This document shows, in pieces, positions 1-8,451 of a stretch of DNA of 64,000 bases (the first letter of the stretch is position 1; each line of letters starts with the position of its first letter). Source of the DNA: Bauldia sp965232525 (lineage in GTDB: Bacteria; Pseudomonadota; Alphaproteobacteria; Rhizobiales; Kaistiaceae); NCBI RefSeq assembly GCF_965232525.1, contig NZ_OZ246980.1, positions 2,046,001 to 2,110,000 of the forward strand, given 5' to 3'. The translations under genes were made by a program, and so were the position numbers. The notes below the pieces were generated by a model. That model did not search any database. It worked only from the letters and a program-made list of their open reading frames with translations, and was not told the DNA's origin.

Positions 1-2
1 GA

Positions 3-398
3 ATAGCGGCATTGGGTCTACAGGACTCAGTAGAGCTGGGCGGCCACCACACCGATCTCGGCGAAGTCTATGCGAGATCTGCGATTTTCTGCCACCCAGC
101 GCATTTTGAAGGCTTTGGATTGGCGCCGGCAGAGGCGCTCGCCCTGAAAGTACCTGTCGTTGCTTTTGCCGACTGCGCCGGCGTAAATCAGTTCGTGAAG
201 GATGGTGTCAACGGCCTGATGGTCCAGCGGAATGAGGGCGCCGAGGGGTTGGCGGCTGCTCTGGAGAAGCTCATTCTGGACCCTGATCTGCGAAACAGGC
301 TGGGAGACCGCGGTCCGGAAAGTGTCGCGGCGTTCACTGAGCAGAAGTATGTGGAGGCCTGGGTCCACATTATCGAACGTAGTATGCGCGACGGCTGA
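3..398 (+). CDS. Glycosyltransferase family 4, C-terminal part (5' end outside window)
   Basis: The frame is open from the window edge to a TGA at 396-398, so only the last 131 or so residues are present. They carry the GT-B C-terminal signature EGFGLAPAEALALKVPVVA, including the E-x7-E motif that binds the nucleotide-sugar donor in GT4 enzymes. It is followed by the usual G-NGLMV stretch and a helical C-terminus. It probably transfers a sugar from an NDP-sugar to a glycan or lipid acceptor at the cytoplasmic face. A sulfotransferase gene follows 71 bases downstream on the same strand, which would fit a surface-glycan locus. The acceptor cannot be inferred. Confidence 0.85.
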   Translation: MAALGLQDSVELGGHHTDLGEVYARSAIFCHPAHFEGFGLAPAEALALKVPVVAFADCAGVNQFVKDGVNGLMVQRNEGAEGLAAALEKLILDPDLRNRLGDRGPESVAAFTEQKYVEAWVHIIERSMRDG

Positions 399-469
399 TG
401 GGATGATCATCGATCGGACCGGACTTCGATCCGTTGCCGGCTCATACCCGGTTTCGTGTGCTCGTCCGA

Positions 470-1291
470 ATGACTGATCCGGTCTTCCTTCTCGGAGTCG
501 GTGCACAGAAGTGCGGAACCAGTTGGCTCCACGAGCAACTGGCGGCGCAGGTAGACATCATGATGTCGCCAATCAAGGAACTCCACTATTGGGATCGGCG
601 TTTCCATCCAGATTTCTTCGCGCCGCGTGAAACCGCCAAGCTCCTCACGAACTTGGTCAAGAAGAAGGGTGATGCGGTCACGTCAGAGGTCGACTTCGAG
701 CGCATCGCTATGGATTGCGGGGAGAACTACTACCTCGCATATTTTCAGTCCCGGCTCAGGCCGCACCATCGCGCGCTTGGCGAGATCAGCCCATCGTATT
801 CGGTGCTTTCCGCCAATGAGTTTGGCTACATACGACGGTTCCTGCCCTATCCGACCAAGGCGATCTTTCTCATGCGCGATCCGGTCGAGCGCGTCTGGTC
901 GCAGTGTCGAATGCAGGCGAAAAAAGCGACGGGGCGCGGGCGCGACGTCACGGCCGAGCATCTCTTCCGGCGAAGCATCGACCGAAAGAAAATCGACGCA
1001 CGGACCGGATACGACAACACGGTCAGGAACCTCCTTGAGGCTTTCCCCCGGGACGACATTTTTTTCGGTTTCTTCGAAACGCTGTTTTCTGCGCAGGAGA
1101 TGGAGCGACTGGCCGATTTCATTGGTATCGGCCGCCTGGATGTCGATCTTGTCGCCAATCCCAACAAAGGCGCCGCGGTGGCGAAACCGGACCCCGCCGT
1201 TTGGAGCAACGTTCGCGCCCACCACGCCGATGTGTACGCATTCGTCCTCAAGCAGTTCGGATCCCAGGTACCGGAGAGCTGGCAGGTTTAA
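470..1291 (+). CDS. Sulfotransferase family protein
   Basis: A 273-residue soluble protein that should move sulfate from PAPS to a sugar or lipid acceptor. The N-terminus holds the 5'-phosphosulfate loop GAQKCGTSWLHEQL (residues 11-24). RDPVERVWSQ at 136-145 is the 3'-phosphate-binding segment. The motif SPIKELHYWD near residue 33 recurs as PPIKELHYFD in the convergent neighbour at 1313-2197, so the two belong to one subfamily. ATG 470 is chosen because it places the PAPS loop at the usual distance from the start; the open frame reaches back to 434. The acceptor is unknown, though the upstream glycosyltransferase suggests a glycan. Confidence 0.88.
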   Translation: MTDPVFLLGVGAQKCGTSWLHEQLAAQVDIMMSPIKELHYWDRRFHPDFFAPRETAKLLTNLVKKKGDAVTSEVDFERIAMDCGENYYLAYFQSRLRPHHRALGEISPSYSVLSANEFGYIRRFLPYPTKAIFLMRDPVERVWSQCRMQAKKATGRGRDVTAEHLFRRSIDRKKIDARTGYDNTVRNLLEAFPRDDIFFGFFETLFSAQEMERLADFIGIGRLDVDLVANPNKGAAVAKPDPAVWSNVRAHHADVYAFVLKQFGSQVPESWQV

Positions 1292-1312
1292 CCGCGAAAC
1301 GGAGGCAAGCCG

Positions 1313-2197
1313 TTACAGGCCGTGCTTGTTCTTCCAGTCGACTGCAGGACCACCAAACTCATCAGCCAGCGTCCTGATTTCGTCGGCAAACAGCGGAATC
1401 AGATAAGCGCGGACCTCGTCCGACATGACGACTTTTGCCTGCTTTTGTTTGCGGTTGAAGTCCGCCGGAAGTTCGGTCGAGGGTGGCACATCGTCCGCGC
1501 CCAACTCGTTTACGATACGTCGGCGCAGACCCTGGGCATCACGCTTCAGATCGTCGAAAAAGTAGAGGCGAAAGCGGTCGTCTTCGGGACCTGTGCGCCA
1601 TCGGGCCAGTACGTCGGTGATCTTCGAGTGACGTAAACCGGTGCCCTTCTCCACAAACGACCGGACCTGGGCGAGGTCGGTTGGGTTGGGTCGATCGAAC
1701 CGGCGCACATTCATGCAGTACTGCGACCAGAGCCTCTCGATTGGATCGCGGGCGAGGTAGATGATGGTCGTGTTCGGAAAGTGATCGCGGACGGAGCGAG
1801 CACGTTCGTCCGGAATGATGGCGTATGGCGGGCAGATGTCACCCGATAGCCGCGAACCACGCGGGTTGAACAGCCGAGCGTACTCGTCGAGATTGATCGG
1901 CTTGCCGTGCAGCCAAAAGCGGGCCTCCAACCAGTTGACGTCTTCCTCGGTGATGAGCCTTTGGTTGGCGCGCTTCCGCTTACGGTTCGCTTCCGGCAGG
2001 CCTATCTTGGCGCGCTCGTAGATCGGCGTCGCCGCCTTCATGAATCGATCGGAAAGATCGAAATAGTGTAGCTCCTTGATCGGCGGCATCCAGAATTGCG
2101 GGTGGTCATCCAGCTGATCGAAGAGCCAACGCGTGCCGGCCTTCTGGCCGCCGATGCAGATGAAATCCGGCCCGCGGGTGTCGCCGGTCGCGAGCAT
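1313..2197 (-). CDS. Sulfotransferase family protein
   Basis: A second PAPS-dependent sulfotransferase, about 294 residues, convergent with the one at 470-1291. The PAPS loop GGQKAGTRWL lies at residues 16-25, and RDPIERLWSQYC forms the 3'-phosphate segment. PPIKELHYFD matches the neighbour's equivalent motif. The frame is open up to a GTG at 2335, but ATG 2197 leaves only 15 residues before the PAPS loop, as is usual for the family, so it is preferred. The 240 bases between this start and the next gene show no other gene. The substrate is unknown. Confidence 0.82.
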   Translation of the reverse strand: MLATGDTRGPDFICIGGQKAGTRWLFDQLDDHPQFWMPPIKELHYFDLSDRFMKAATPIYERAKIGLPEANRKRKRANQRLITEEDVNWLEARFWLHGKPINLDEYARLFNPRGSRLSGDICPPYAIIPDERARSVRDHFPNTTIIYLARDPIERLWSQYCMNVRRFDRPNPTDLAQVRSFVEKGTGLRHSKITDVLARWRTGPEDDRFRLYFFDDLKRDAQGLRRRIVNELGADDVPPSTELPADFNRKQKQAKVVMSDEVRAYLIPLFADEIRTLADEFGGPAVDWKNKHGL

Positions 2198-2437
2198 TTC
2201 GGGTCGCACCGCAATGGTGGGCCCGCTCCACGTCTTTTTCGTCTTTGAGGCAGCTGGCAACGGACTTAAGACACTCGCGTTTGTCACCGGTCCGCGAGCC
2301 GGGTCTTGCCACGAGGGAGCAGTCAAGAACGGCACGAGGGCATATCATCCGGACGCGGTCATTCGCTCCGGTCGACGGCGTTCCTAGTCCATAGAACCGT
2401 TGGTGTCGATGGTGAGCCGCGCCGATTTGCAATTGGA

Positions 2438-3178
2438 TTACAGACCACGAATGCGGGGCGACCAGCGGGCGATGATGTTCTCGATCGCCGCTTCGGCGCC
2501 CTCGCCGTTGGCGCTCTGGTAGACATCGGGCTCGATACCGCGCTCGGCAAGGGCGGCGACTGCCTCGGCGATGACAGCGTTTAGAATGAAGACACCCGCG
2601 ACAGTCGAGGTCGGCCCCATGGCGACCGCCCGTCCCGGTATTGGCAGGGATGTGTCGCCATAGGCGCCGCCGTTGTCGATGACGATGTCGACCACCTCCA
2701 GCAGGCGCTGTCCCGACGAGTGCCGCGACGCGACCTCTTTGGCGTGACGGGTCGAGGTGATGGCGATGGTCCTGGCGCCCAACTCCTTGGCGATCAAGGC
2801 GAGTTCGATCGGGTATGCGTTCCGGCCAGAGTTGGAGGCGATGAACACGGTATCGCCGGCCCCGATGTCATAGTCAGCCAGCAGGGCGGCGGCGCGGCCT
2901 TCCTCGCGTTCCAGCAAGGTTGACCGGCGGGCACCTTCGTGAAGCATCAACGCCGGATCGAGAATTGCCTGTGCGGCCGCGATGCCACCGGCGCGGTAGA
3001 ATACCTCCTCGGCGAGGAGGTGGGAGTGACCACTCCCGCCGACATAGACCAAACGGTCCGCTGCGAGTGTTGAGATGACGGCGTCCCGGGCAGCGTCCAG
3101 AGCCTCCGTTTGAGTCGAGACGATTTCGTCAATCAGGGCAACGATCTGATCCCGGTAAGCGAATCGCAGCCCGACCAT
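2438..3178 (-). CDS. SIS-domain sugar isomerase-like protein (UPF0309 type)
   Basis: A 246-residue cytoplasmic protein made of one SIS (sugar isomerase) domain. VYVGGSGHSH near residue 45 and FIASNSGRNAYP in the middle are the phosphosugar-binding loops of this fold. It resembles the UPF0309 group of putative phosphosugar isomerases, whose exact reactions are mostly unproven. ATG 3178 lies four bases after the stop of the GntR gene at 3183-3917, so the two form an operon that diverges from the sugar ABC importer. It may handle a phosphorylated aminosugar made from the imported substrate. This role is inferred from context. Confidence 0.8.
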   Translation of the reverse strand: MVGLRFAYRDQIVALIDEIVSTQTEALDAARDAVISTLAADRLVYVGGSGHSHLLAEEVFYRAGGIAAAQAILDPALMLHEGARRSTLLEREEGRAAALLADYDIGAGDTVFIASNSGRNAYPIELALIAKELGARTIAITSTRHAKEVASRHSSGQRLLEVVDIVIDNGGAYGDTSLPIPGRAVAMGPTSTVAGVFILNAVIAEAVAALAERGIEPDVYQSANGEGAEAAIENIIARWSPRIRGL

Positions 3179-3182
3179 GCCG

Positions 3183-3917
3183 TCAGCCCCTGATTTCGCC
3201 GACATAGCGGTAGCGGTCGCCACGATACCAGCTCACCGCATCCTCGACCGCGGTCCCATCGGCTCCGTAGCCGACCTGCGCGATTTTCAACACCGCCGCG
3301 CCGGCCCCGATGTCGAGTAGCTCGGCGATCTCGTCGCTGGCCCCTACCGCTTCGAGCTGCTGCAGGACCCGACGCGGGCGGGCGCCTTTTTCATCCATCC
3401 GCTCATAGAGTGAGCCCGACCCGTCGTAATCGTCACCGACGCAGGCGACGGGCACGACGGCGCGTTCGTAGGACAGCGCCTCGCCACCCGCGCAGCGCAA
3501 ACGGACCAAGGCGAGTGTAAGGGTGTCGAGCGGCAACCCGGTCCGAAACGCGGTATCGGACGGGACCGGGCCGATCGCGAGTTCGAGCACCTTGGAACTC
3601 GGCAGCAGACCACGCAGGCGCATATCCTCCGAAAAACCGGAGAGCCTTGTCAGCGCCTTGGGAATGCGACCGATAACGCGGGTGCCGGCGCCGGGGCGCG
3701 TCGTCACCAAGCCCATGTCCGCCAGATCCTTGAGGCTTTGGCGGACCGTCGACCGGGAGACGTCGAGGCGGGCGGCGAGCTCGCGTTCCGATGGCAAGGC
3801 TTCGCCAGGTTCGATCAGGCCGTCTTCGATGGCGGACGCAAGAGTGCTGCGCAAACGATCGGTCAGAGGACCATGCTGCGCCGCCAGTCGTTCAGAGATC
3901 GAGTCGAAATTGATCAC
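3183..3917 (-). CDS. GntR-family transcriptional regulator (HutC/UTRA type)
   Basis: The N-terminal winged helix-turn-helix carries LPSERELAARLDVSRSTVR (about residues 45-63), typical of GntR proteins. The remaining 150 residues form a UTRA effector domain, which usually binds a phosphosugar or amino acid. The frame is open to ATG 4010. GTG 3917 is preferred because a TATAAT box on this strand at 3996-4001 lies between the two starts, and GTG 3917 puts the helix-turn-helix at the normal distance from the N-terminus. It likely represses itself, the SIS gene and the divergent ABC operon through the paired elements at 3955-3969 and 4037-4051. Confidence 0.87.
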   Translation of the reverse strand: MINFDSISERLAAQHGPLTDRLRSTLASAIEDGLIEPGEALPSERELAARLDVSRSTVRQSLKDLADMGLVTTRPGAGTRVIGRIPKALTRLSGFSEDMRLRGLLPSSKVLELAIGPVPSDTAFRTGLPLDTLTLALVRLRCAGGEALSYERAVVPVACVGDDYDGSGSLYERMDEKGARPRRVLQQLEAVGASDEIAELLDIGAGAAVLKIAQVGYGADGTAVEDAVSWYRGDRYRYVGEIRG

Positions 3918-3954
3918 CAGCGCTCCCGCCGCCGTTCCGATCGCGACGACCCAC

Positions 3955-3969
3955 TGGTATGATTTTGGT
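3955..3969 (+). promoter_or_regulatory. Candidate GntR operator, copy 1
   Basis: TGGTATGATTTTGGT. It matches the element at 4037-4051, read on the opposite strand, at 13 of 15 positions. The two copies face each other across the divergent promoter region between the GntR gene and the binding-protein gene. This copy lies about 27 bases downstream of the minus-strand TATAAT box. Confidence 0.5.
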
Positions 3970-3995
3970 CGCACATTCGCAAGCCGATTTCGAAA

Positions 3996-4001
3996 ATTAT
4001 A
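3996..4001 (-). promoter_or_regulatory. Candidate -10 box for the GntR-SIS operon
   Basis: The minus strand reads TATAAT, a perfect sigma-70 -10 hexamer, 79 bases upstream of GTG 3917. No good -35 hexamer is visible 16-18 bases upstream, so the promoter may be weak or need activation. Confidence 0.4.
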
Positions 4002-4036
4002 GCGAACCATCTAATTCTCTGGACACGGTCGACTAA

Positions 4037-4051
4037 ACCAATAACATACCA
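4037..4051 (-). promoter_or_regulatory. Candidate GntR operator, copy 2
   Basis: On the minus strand this reads TGGTATGTTATTGGT, nearly the same as the element at 3955-3969. It overlaps a possible plus-strand -10 (TAACAT) lying 16 bases after TGGACA at 4019-4024, so bound repressor could block the ABC operon. Confidence 0.5.
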
Positions 4052-4087
4052 ATCGTGATCGTTGTCGGCACAGAAAGGATGACCGCG

Positions 4088-5353
4088 ATGAGGGGATTGA
4101 CCGTGAAACTCGCCGGCCTGGGCGCCGCGCTCCTGATTGGTACCAGCGCGGTGGCGGAAACCGAGCTGCGCATAACTCACTCGATGACCGGTGGGAGCAA
4201 CCGAGACGCCTTCGACACGATTGTCGCGGACTTCGAAGAGGCGAATCCAGATATCACCGTCAAGCAGATCGTCTTCGACGACGATCTCTACCAAGACACC
4301 GGCCTGATCACCCAGCTTCAGAGCTCCGACATCCCGGACATCTATTTCCAATGGGCGGGATTCCCGGTCCAGCGTGATACGGAGGCCGGCTACACCATGG
4401 ATTTGTCCGACGCGCTGGCGGACGGATGGGGCGATACGTTTATCGAGTCGGTGTGGACGGCCGGTGCCGGAACGCTCGTGGATGGCAAGCCACGCCTTGT
4501 CCCGACGTCGCTCGATGTGACCAACACCATCTGGTACAACACCGATATCTTCGCCGAGTACGGTATCGAGCCGCCAGGTACGTGGCAGGAGTTCGTCGAC
4601 CTAGTCGGAGTCCTTGCCGAGGCCGGCGAGACACCGATCATCCAGGGCAACAACGAACTCTGGCCCTTCGGCAACTGGGCGTCGCATATTGCCGCCCGCG
4701 TGGTTCCGCCGGAAGAGTATGAAGCTGCTTTCAAGCAGGAAGGCTCCTTCAACACACCCGGTTTCCTGCGTGCGTTGGAACTGATTGACGAACTGCGCGA
4801 GGCCGGTGCCTTCAATCGTGACATGCCCGGCCTCGGCGCCGACCCGGCGATGGCCGGCTTCTTCCAGGGCGCCGCGGCGATGCATCCGATCGGTTCGTGG
4901 CTCGTCTCCTCGGCCGGCGAGCTTGCCGAAGACGACTTCGCCTACGACCAGTTCGACACGCCGGTGATCGATCCGAACCACCCCGGCGCGGATAGCGTGA
5001 TCGGGACGCTGACCGGTTTCATCATTCACGACCAGAGTGAGAACCAGGATGAGGCGATTGCGTTCCTGAAGCACTTCACGTCGCCGGACAGCCAGAAGCT
5101 GTGGGCGGAAGCCGGCCTGCTCAGCCCGGTGGACGGCGTCAATGACGTCGCCGACCTGGATCCCCAGACCAAATCGATCGCCGCGATGCTGGCGAATGCC
5201 GGCTCGATGGTGCCGCCGCCGGACACCACCTATCCGGTGCCGGTCGCCGAGGCGTATTACCAAGCGGCCGCCTTTGTCGCCGGTGGCGAAAGAACCCCGG
5301 CCGAAGCGCTCGAATGGATCGACGAAACCCTGGCCGTGATGGGTAAGCAATAG
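4088..5353 (+). CDS. ABC sugar importer, extracellular solute-binding protein
   Basis: A 421-residue binding protein of the UgpB/MalE cluster (family 1 extracellular solute-binding). Residues 1-23 form a signal peptide ending in TSAVA, so the mature protein is periplasmic. ATG 4088 is chosen because AAAGGA stands eight bases upstream; ATG 4079 would overlap it. TGGSNRDAFDTIVADFEEAN after the signal is the usual first lobe of this family. It is the first gene of an operon with two permeases, a GH84 glycosidase and an acetyltransferase, which suggests a GlcNAc-containing glycan or oligosaccharide as ligand. The ligand is inferred from context. Confidence 0.92.
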   Translation: MRGLTVKLAGLGAALLIGTSAVAETELRITHSMTGGSNRDAFDTIVADFEEANPDITVKQIVFDDDLYQDTGLITQLQSSDIPDIYFQWAGFPVQRDTEAGYTMDLSDALADGWGDTFIESVWTAGAGTLVDGKPRLVPTSLDVTNTIWYNTDIFAEYGIEPPGTWQEFVDLVGVLAEAGETPIIQGNNELWPFGNWASHIAARVVPPEEYEAAFKQEGSFNTPGFLRALELIDELREAGAFNRDMPGLGADPAMAGFFQGAAAMHPIGSWLVSSAGELAEDDFAYDQFDTPVIDPNHPGADSVIGTLTGFIIHDQSENQDEAIAFLKHFTSPDSQKLWAEAGLLSPVDGVNDVADLDPQTKSIAAMLANAGSMVPPPDTTYPVPVAEAYYQAAAFVAGGERTPAEALEWIDETLAVMGKQ

Positions 5354-5355
5354 GC

Positions 5356-6264
5356 GTGTCCGAACGCCCGCGCGAGGACCGCTCCGCCCCCATAGCGTCA
5401 GGCGCCACGAACCTCCTGTTCGTGGCGCCTGCGATTCTGCTGTTCGGCGCCTTCGTACTGCTGCCGCTGGCATCGGCGGTCTACTATGCCTTCACCTCGT
5501 GGAACGGTTTCACGGCGCCGGAATGGGTAGGGCTCGCCAATTTCCGGCGGGCATTCGCCGACACCGTCCACCTGATGTCGTACGTTCACGTCGTCATCTA
5601 CATCGTCGGCACGCTGGTGGTGGAGGTCGCTTTCGGACTGGCGATGGCGGTGCTCCTGAACTCGCGCCGGCGCGGCTTCGGGGTGATGCGAGGCATGTTC
5701 TTTTCGCCGATGGTGTTGTCGATGACCGCCGCCGGTGTGTTGTGGGCGTTCGTCCTCGATTATCGAACCGGTCTGCTCAACTCGGCGCTGCGGTTCGTCG
5801 GTTTTGATTCGCTCGCGCAGCCGTGGCTCAGTCAGTCGTCGACGGCGCTGGCTGCGATCGTCTTCGTATCCGGCTGGCGGTTCGCCGGCTTCTACATGAT
5901 CATCTTCTTCACCGCGCTACGGCGGATTCCCACCAACATCTACGAGGCGGCGACCCTCGATGGCGCCTCGCCGATCCGTCAGTTCTTCAGCATCACCCTG
6001 CCGCTCCTGAAACAGAACGTCTTCGTTTGCGTCCTGCTGGCGGTGACCGGCGGCTTCGCCGGTTTCGATCTGTTCTTCGCCATGACTAATGGCGGCCCCT
6101 TCAACAGCACCGAAGTCCCCGCGACCTGGATCATCAAGCAGGCGTTCGACCAGAACCAGCTCGGCTACGGCACGGCGCTCACCGTTATCCTTGCGGTCGT
6201 CGTGGTCGGCGTTTCGCTGGTCTATCTCCGCTTCTCCGAACGCAGCAATGTTGTCCGCTACTGA
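5356..6264 (+). CDS. ABC sugar importer permease, MalF/UgpA type
   Basis: A 302-residue inner-membrane permease with six predicted membrane segments. The cytoplasmic EAA loop is YEAATLDGASPIRQF (near residue 195), the contact point for the ATPase. The GTG start lies two bases after the binding-protein stop. The 3' end overlaps the next permease by 17 bases, which implies translational coupling. No ATPase gene lies in this operon; the UgpC-type protein at 14282-15364 is the likely partner. Confidence 0.92.
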   Translation: MSERPREDRSAPIASGATNLLFVAPAILLFGAFVLLPLASAVYYAFTSWNGFTAPEWVGLANFRRAFADTVHLMSYVHVVIYIVGTLVVEVAFGLAMAVLLNSRRRGFGVMRGMFFSPMVLSMTAAGVLWAFVLDYRTGLLNSALRFVGFDSLAQPWLSQSSTALAAIVFVSGWRFAGFYMIIFFTALRRIPTNIYEAATLDGASPIRQFFSITLPLLKQNVFVCVLLAVTGGFAGFDLFFAMTNGGPFNSTEVPATWIIKQAFDQNQLGYGTALTVILAVVVVGVSLVYLRFSERSNVVRY

Positions 6265-7087
6265 GCGTCGGCGCAGTCCGGGCGAATGGCTGCAACTCGC
6301 CATAGCCGCGGTCGTTGTCGCCGCGATGTTCTATCCGACCGTCTGGATGGTGCTGTCGGCGTTCAAGTCGAACCGGGAGATATTCCGCTCGCCATTTGGG
6401 CTGCCGGGCGAATGGCGCTGGGAGAATTTTGCCGAGGCCTGGGACGTCGGCGGGTTGGGCGGGCTGTACCTCAATTCGATCATCGTCACCGCGACGGCGG
6501 TCACCATCAGCGTCTTGTTCGCGACCGCGGCCGCCTTCGCCTTCACCCGGCTCGAGTTTGCCGGACGGCGGGCGCTGTATCGGGTCCTGCTGATCGGCCT
6601 GTTGCTGCCGCCGCCGGTGGTTGCCATTCCGCTGTTCACGATCCTGCGCGACATCAGCCTGCTCAACACCCTGTGGGCGCTGATCCTGCCGGGCGCTGCG
6701 TGGTCGCTGTCGCTCACCGTGTTTCTGATGCGCAGCTATTTCAATTCGGTCCGGCCCGACATGGAGGAAGCGGCGCTGCTTGACGGCGCCAATGTCTGGC
6801 AGATCTTCTTCCACGTGTCGGTACCGATGGTGTGGCCGGCGATGCTGACCATGATCATCATCAACACGATCAACATCTGGAACGAACTGATGTTCGCGCT
6901 GTTGTTCATCGTCGATGAGGACAAGCGAACGCTGCCAGTCGGCCTGATCCGCTTCTATGGCTATCACAGCACAGACTATGCGCTGGTGTTCGCGGCGCTG
7001 ACGATCACGACTGTGCCGATCCTGATCCTCTATTTTCTCCTGCAACGCCACGTGATCGCCGGCCTGTCGGCGACGGCCATCGAATAG
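6248..7087 (+). CDS. ABC sugar importer permease, MalG/UgpE type
   Basis: A 279-residue permease and the second half of the channel formed with the gene at 5356-6264. It has an N-terminal membrane segment followed by the FKSNREIF region common in MalG proteins. The EAA loop is EEAALLDGANVWQIF, and there are six predicted helices in total. The open frame extends back to 6089, but ATG 6248 matches the start of family members and overlaps the upstream stop by 17 bases. The GH84 gene follows after eight bases. Confidence 0.92.
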   Translation: MLSATERRRSPGEWLQLAIAAVVVAAMFYPTVWMVLSAFKSNREIFRSPFGLPGEWRWENFAEAWDVGGLGGLYLNSIIVTATAVTISVLFATAAAFAFTRLEFAGRRALYRVLLIGLLLPPPVVAIPLFTILRDISLLNTLWALILPGAAWSLSLTVFLMRSYFNSVRPDMEEAALLDGANVWQIFFHVSVPMVWPAMLTMIIINTINIWNELMFALLFIVDEDKRTLPVGLIRFYGYHSTDYALVFAALTITTVPILILYFLLQRHVIAGLSATAIE

Positions 7088-7095
7088 GGACAACC

Positions 7096-8451
7096 ATGCT
7101 GACCGGTGTCATCGAAGGGTTCTACGGGCGCGCATGGCGCGATGACCAACGGCTCACCATGCTCGACTGGATCACCGCGGCGGGTATGAACACGTTCGTT
7201 TACGCGCCGAAGGACGACATCCACATTCGCGCGCGGTGGCGGGAACCCTATGGCGACGAGCAACTAAACGCTTTGGCCGCGTTGGCCGAGACGGCGAAGG
7301 CACGCGGCGTCGCGTTCAACGTTGCCTTGGCTCCCTGCCTGGACATCACTTACTCCGATCCCGCCGAGATGCAGGCGATCGTTCGGCGATTCGATCAGCT
7401 GACCGCGATCGGGATCGAGCACTTCACCCTGTTGTTCGATGACATTCCCAACCGGTTGCCGGAGGCCGATCGGGGTCGGTTCGCATCTTTCGCGGCTGCG
7501 CAGTGTTTCGTCGCCAACGCGGTCGTCGAGCACCTACGCCCGATCAACGGCACGGTGTTGTTCTGTCCGACCGAATACTGCGCGCGCTTCGCCGGCGGTG
7601 ACGTGACGGCCTCGCCGTACCTGAACGAAATCGGTACCGCTCTTGATCCCGAGATCGGCGTGTTCTGGACCGGTCCGGAGATCGTCTCGCCGGAAATCAC
7701 CGCCGCATCTCTCGCCGAGATCGGCGCGATCCTCCGCCGCAAGCCGGTGATCTGGGAGAATTTCCACGCTAACGATTATGACGTTCGTCGCGTTTGCGCC
7801 GGGCCGCTCGGCGGGCGCAACGCGGACATCCTGCCGTTGATCGCCGGCTACATCACCAATCCCAACAACGAATTCGCGGCGAATTTCGTTCCGGTGCGAA
7901 CGACCGGGCGCTTCCTCAACGATCCAGGCTACACGCCGGAGAACGGGCTTGATGAGGCGATCGAAGTTTGGCGACCGGCGTTTCGCTTTGCCTATCACGA
8001 TCCACCCGAGACGATGACCGATGACGAGATCCGGTTACTTGTCGAGTTGTTCTATCAACCCTTCGCGTGCGGACCAGAGATCGATCGTCTGCTCGACGTG
8101 GGCCGCGCACTTCTCGCCAGCCATCGCCCGGATACCGACAATCCGATCTGGCAAGCCGGCTATGCCGAACTCACCGGACTAAGGGACCGGATCGCGACGC
8201 TGTTCACATGCATGACCGAGATCGCCGACCGGGACCTCTTTCATGCCTTTCACCCCTATCTTTGGGAGGCGCGCGAAGAGATCACCCACCTCGTTGCCTA
8301 TCTCGGCTGGCTGAATGACAAACCAGCAGCCGATGCCTGGTTCCCGGGCGATGAGCACATCCACAATTTCTATCGTCGCGGTTTCACAGTGGGTATCCAG
8401 GAACTGTTGAAGCGAGACGATCAGGGCCGATATTACCATGATGACGGATAG
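7096..8451 (+). CDS. GH84 beta-N-acetylglucosaminidase (O-GlcNAcase-like), cytoplasmic
   Basis: A 451-residue GH84 glycosidase that should release terminal beta-GlcNAc by substrate-assisted catalysis. GVIEGFYGRAW (residues 4-14) and YAPKDD (36-41) are the family's substrate-binding loops. Asp115-Asp116 in LLFDDIPN form the catalytic pair. WENFHANDYDVRR (220-232) and the following GP-GGR and TNPNNEFAANF segments closely match human O-GlcNAcase. No signal peptide is seen, so it should act in the cytoplasm on imported substrate. It lies eight bases after the permease gene and overlaps the acetyltransferase gene by 14 bases. A protein O-GlcNAc substrate is possible but has no support here. Confidence 0.93.
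   Translation: MLTGVIEGFYGRAWRDDQRLTMLDWITAAGMNTFVYAPKDDIHIRARWREPYGDEQLNALAALAETAKARGVAFNVALAPCLDITYSDPAEMQAIVRRFDQLTAIGIEHFTLLFDDIPNRLPEADRGRFASFAAAQCFVANAVVEHLRPINGTVLFCPTEYCARFAGGDVTASPYLNEIGTALDPEIGVFWTGPEIVSPEITAASLAEIGAILRRKPVIWENFHANDYDVRRVCAGPLGGRNADILPLIAGYITNPNNEFAANFVPVRTTGRFLNDPGYTPENGLDEAIEVWRPAFRFAYHDPPETMTDDEIRLLVELFYQPFACGPEIDRLLDVGRALLASHRPDTDNPIWQAGYAELTGLRDRIATLFTCMTEIADRDLFHAFHPYLWEAREEITHLVAYLGWLNDKPAADAWFPGDEHIHNFYRRGFTVGIQELLKRDDQGRYYHDDG

Noticed and set aside
6185..7093. Open frame of about 300 codons on the minus strand
   Set aside because: Antisense shadow of the permease gene; rich in Arg, Asp and Gln, without a domain.
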